Below, piece after piece: positions 63,491 through 64,000 of a stretch of 64,000 nt of DNA (positions are counted from its first letter, which is position 1; every line of letters starts with the position of its first letter). Source of the DNA: Neoceratodus forsteri (Eukaryota; Chordata; Ceratodontiformes; Ceratodontidae); the NCBI GenBank assembly GCA_016271365.2, contig CM057451.1, forward strand, positions 372,207,501 through 372,271,500, given 5' to 3'. Below the pieces are notes generated by a model. It was not told the origin of the DNA, ran no database searches, and saw only the letters and a list, made by a program, of their open reading frames with translations. The position numbers and the translations under genes are program-made.

Positions 63491-64000
63491 CTATGAAGCA
63501 GTACCTTGGGAAGTTTGGCACAGAACCGGTTTTGGAAAAAAGTTCTGCAAAACTGCAGTGCCATACCTAGCATCACTTCTGGACTGTATATCCAGGCAGT
63601 AGTGCTTAGTGAAGGTGTGCACTGTCTTCCAGGTAGCTGCTTTACAAATTTCCAATAGGGGTATGTCCCTTGCAGCTGCGATAGAGGAAGCTGTGCCACG
63701 GATGGAATGGTCTCTGAGGCAGCTGTTTGTCTGCTTTGCTATAGCAAAACTGTATGCAGGAGACTATCCAACAAGTGATAGTCCTCCTTGAGGCTGGCCT
63801 GCCCTTACTCATCTCACCACAGATGAGGAACAGCTGTGAAAGGGGGGACCTTATATCTTTGGTGTGTCCAAATAATGCTAATGCCCTCTTGACATTTAAG
63901 CTTTGCAGTTTTAGTTCGCTCGAGCTGGACTTTGCTCTCAAAAACACAAGGAGGGTAATGGATTGGTTCAGGTGAAACTCAGAAACCACTTTAGAAAGGA
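63481..64000 (-). pseudogene. D6 tyrosine recombinase, C-terminal half, runs off the window
   Basis: Frame 63989-63642 reads VSEFHLNQSITLLVFL, LKLQSLNVKRALALF and RTITCWIVSCIQFCYSKADK. Frame 63699-63481 and an overlapping frame carry the C-terminal block (ATWKTVHTFTKHYCLDIQSR in the third frame). The catalytic His and Tyr region is readable, with frameshifts. The N-terminal part and the rest of the element lie beyond base 64000. Confidence 0.78.

Overview
This is a gene-poor stretch of a large vertebrate nuclear genome. I found no host protein-coding gene, rRNA, tRNA gene or other cellular RNA gene. Nearly everything that can be recognised is transposable element (TE) sequence, mostly broken by stops and frameshifts and repeatedly nested. 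The mix is DIRS-type tyrosine-recombinase retrotransposons, CR1-type LINEs, a Tx1-like L1, a LINE carrying a 2A peptide, a hAT relic and a tRNA-derived SINE. DIRS elements are absent from birds and mammals, and together with Tx1-like L1 and CR1 this mix points to an amphibian; a caecilian is possible. That placement is inference from family knowledge, with no search run.

Layout, using local names. 1-780: CR1 3' piece (-). 780-2580: hAT/ZBED transposase relic (-). 2581-6190: mostly unassigned, with one SINE (5041-5643). 6195-13940: element D1 (DIRS, -), interrupted by a LINE that itself holds a SINE, and by an L2-like LINE that itself holds a CR1. 13945-16175: DIRS 5' end (+), then a CR1 (+). 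16176-23020: D2, the most complete DIRS, with both inverted termini, an internal junction-like repeat, gag, RT, RNase H and YR. 23339-29890: SINE and D3 (DIRS, -) with a CR1 inserted in its gag. 29895-31260: LINE and DIRS scraps. 31265-43400: D4, a DIRS whose YR gene is split by a Tx1-type L1 (31878-42414) that carries its own insertions.

43465-56497: a 13 kb nested block. The host is a minus-strand LINE with an SGNH-esterase ORF1 and an endonuclease/RT ORF2. Two plus-strand CR1 copies and one 2A-LINE have inserted into it. The 2A-LINE has a 5' tandem-monomer array. 56768-60830: D5 (DIRS, -), interrupted by a SINE, a LINE 3'-UTR copy and a solo LTR with a 5-bp target duplication. 60841-62960: short palindromic and degenerate repeats. 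62969-64000: the 3' end of D6 (DIRS, -), running off the window.

The pieces do not work together as a system. Each is, or was, a self-propagating element: DIRS integrates by tyrosine recombination, the LINEs by target-primed reverse transcription, and the SINE by borrowing LINE machinery. The value of the window lies in the nesting order, the SINE family, the 2A-bearing LINE with its monomer promoter-like array, and the near-complete DIRS architecture. All clade names rest on motif recognition by eye.
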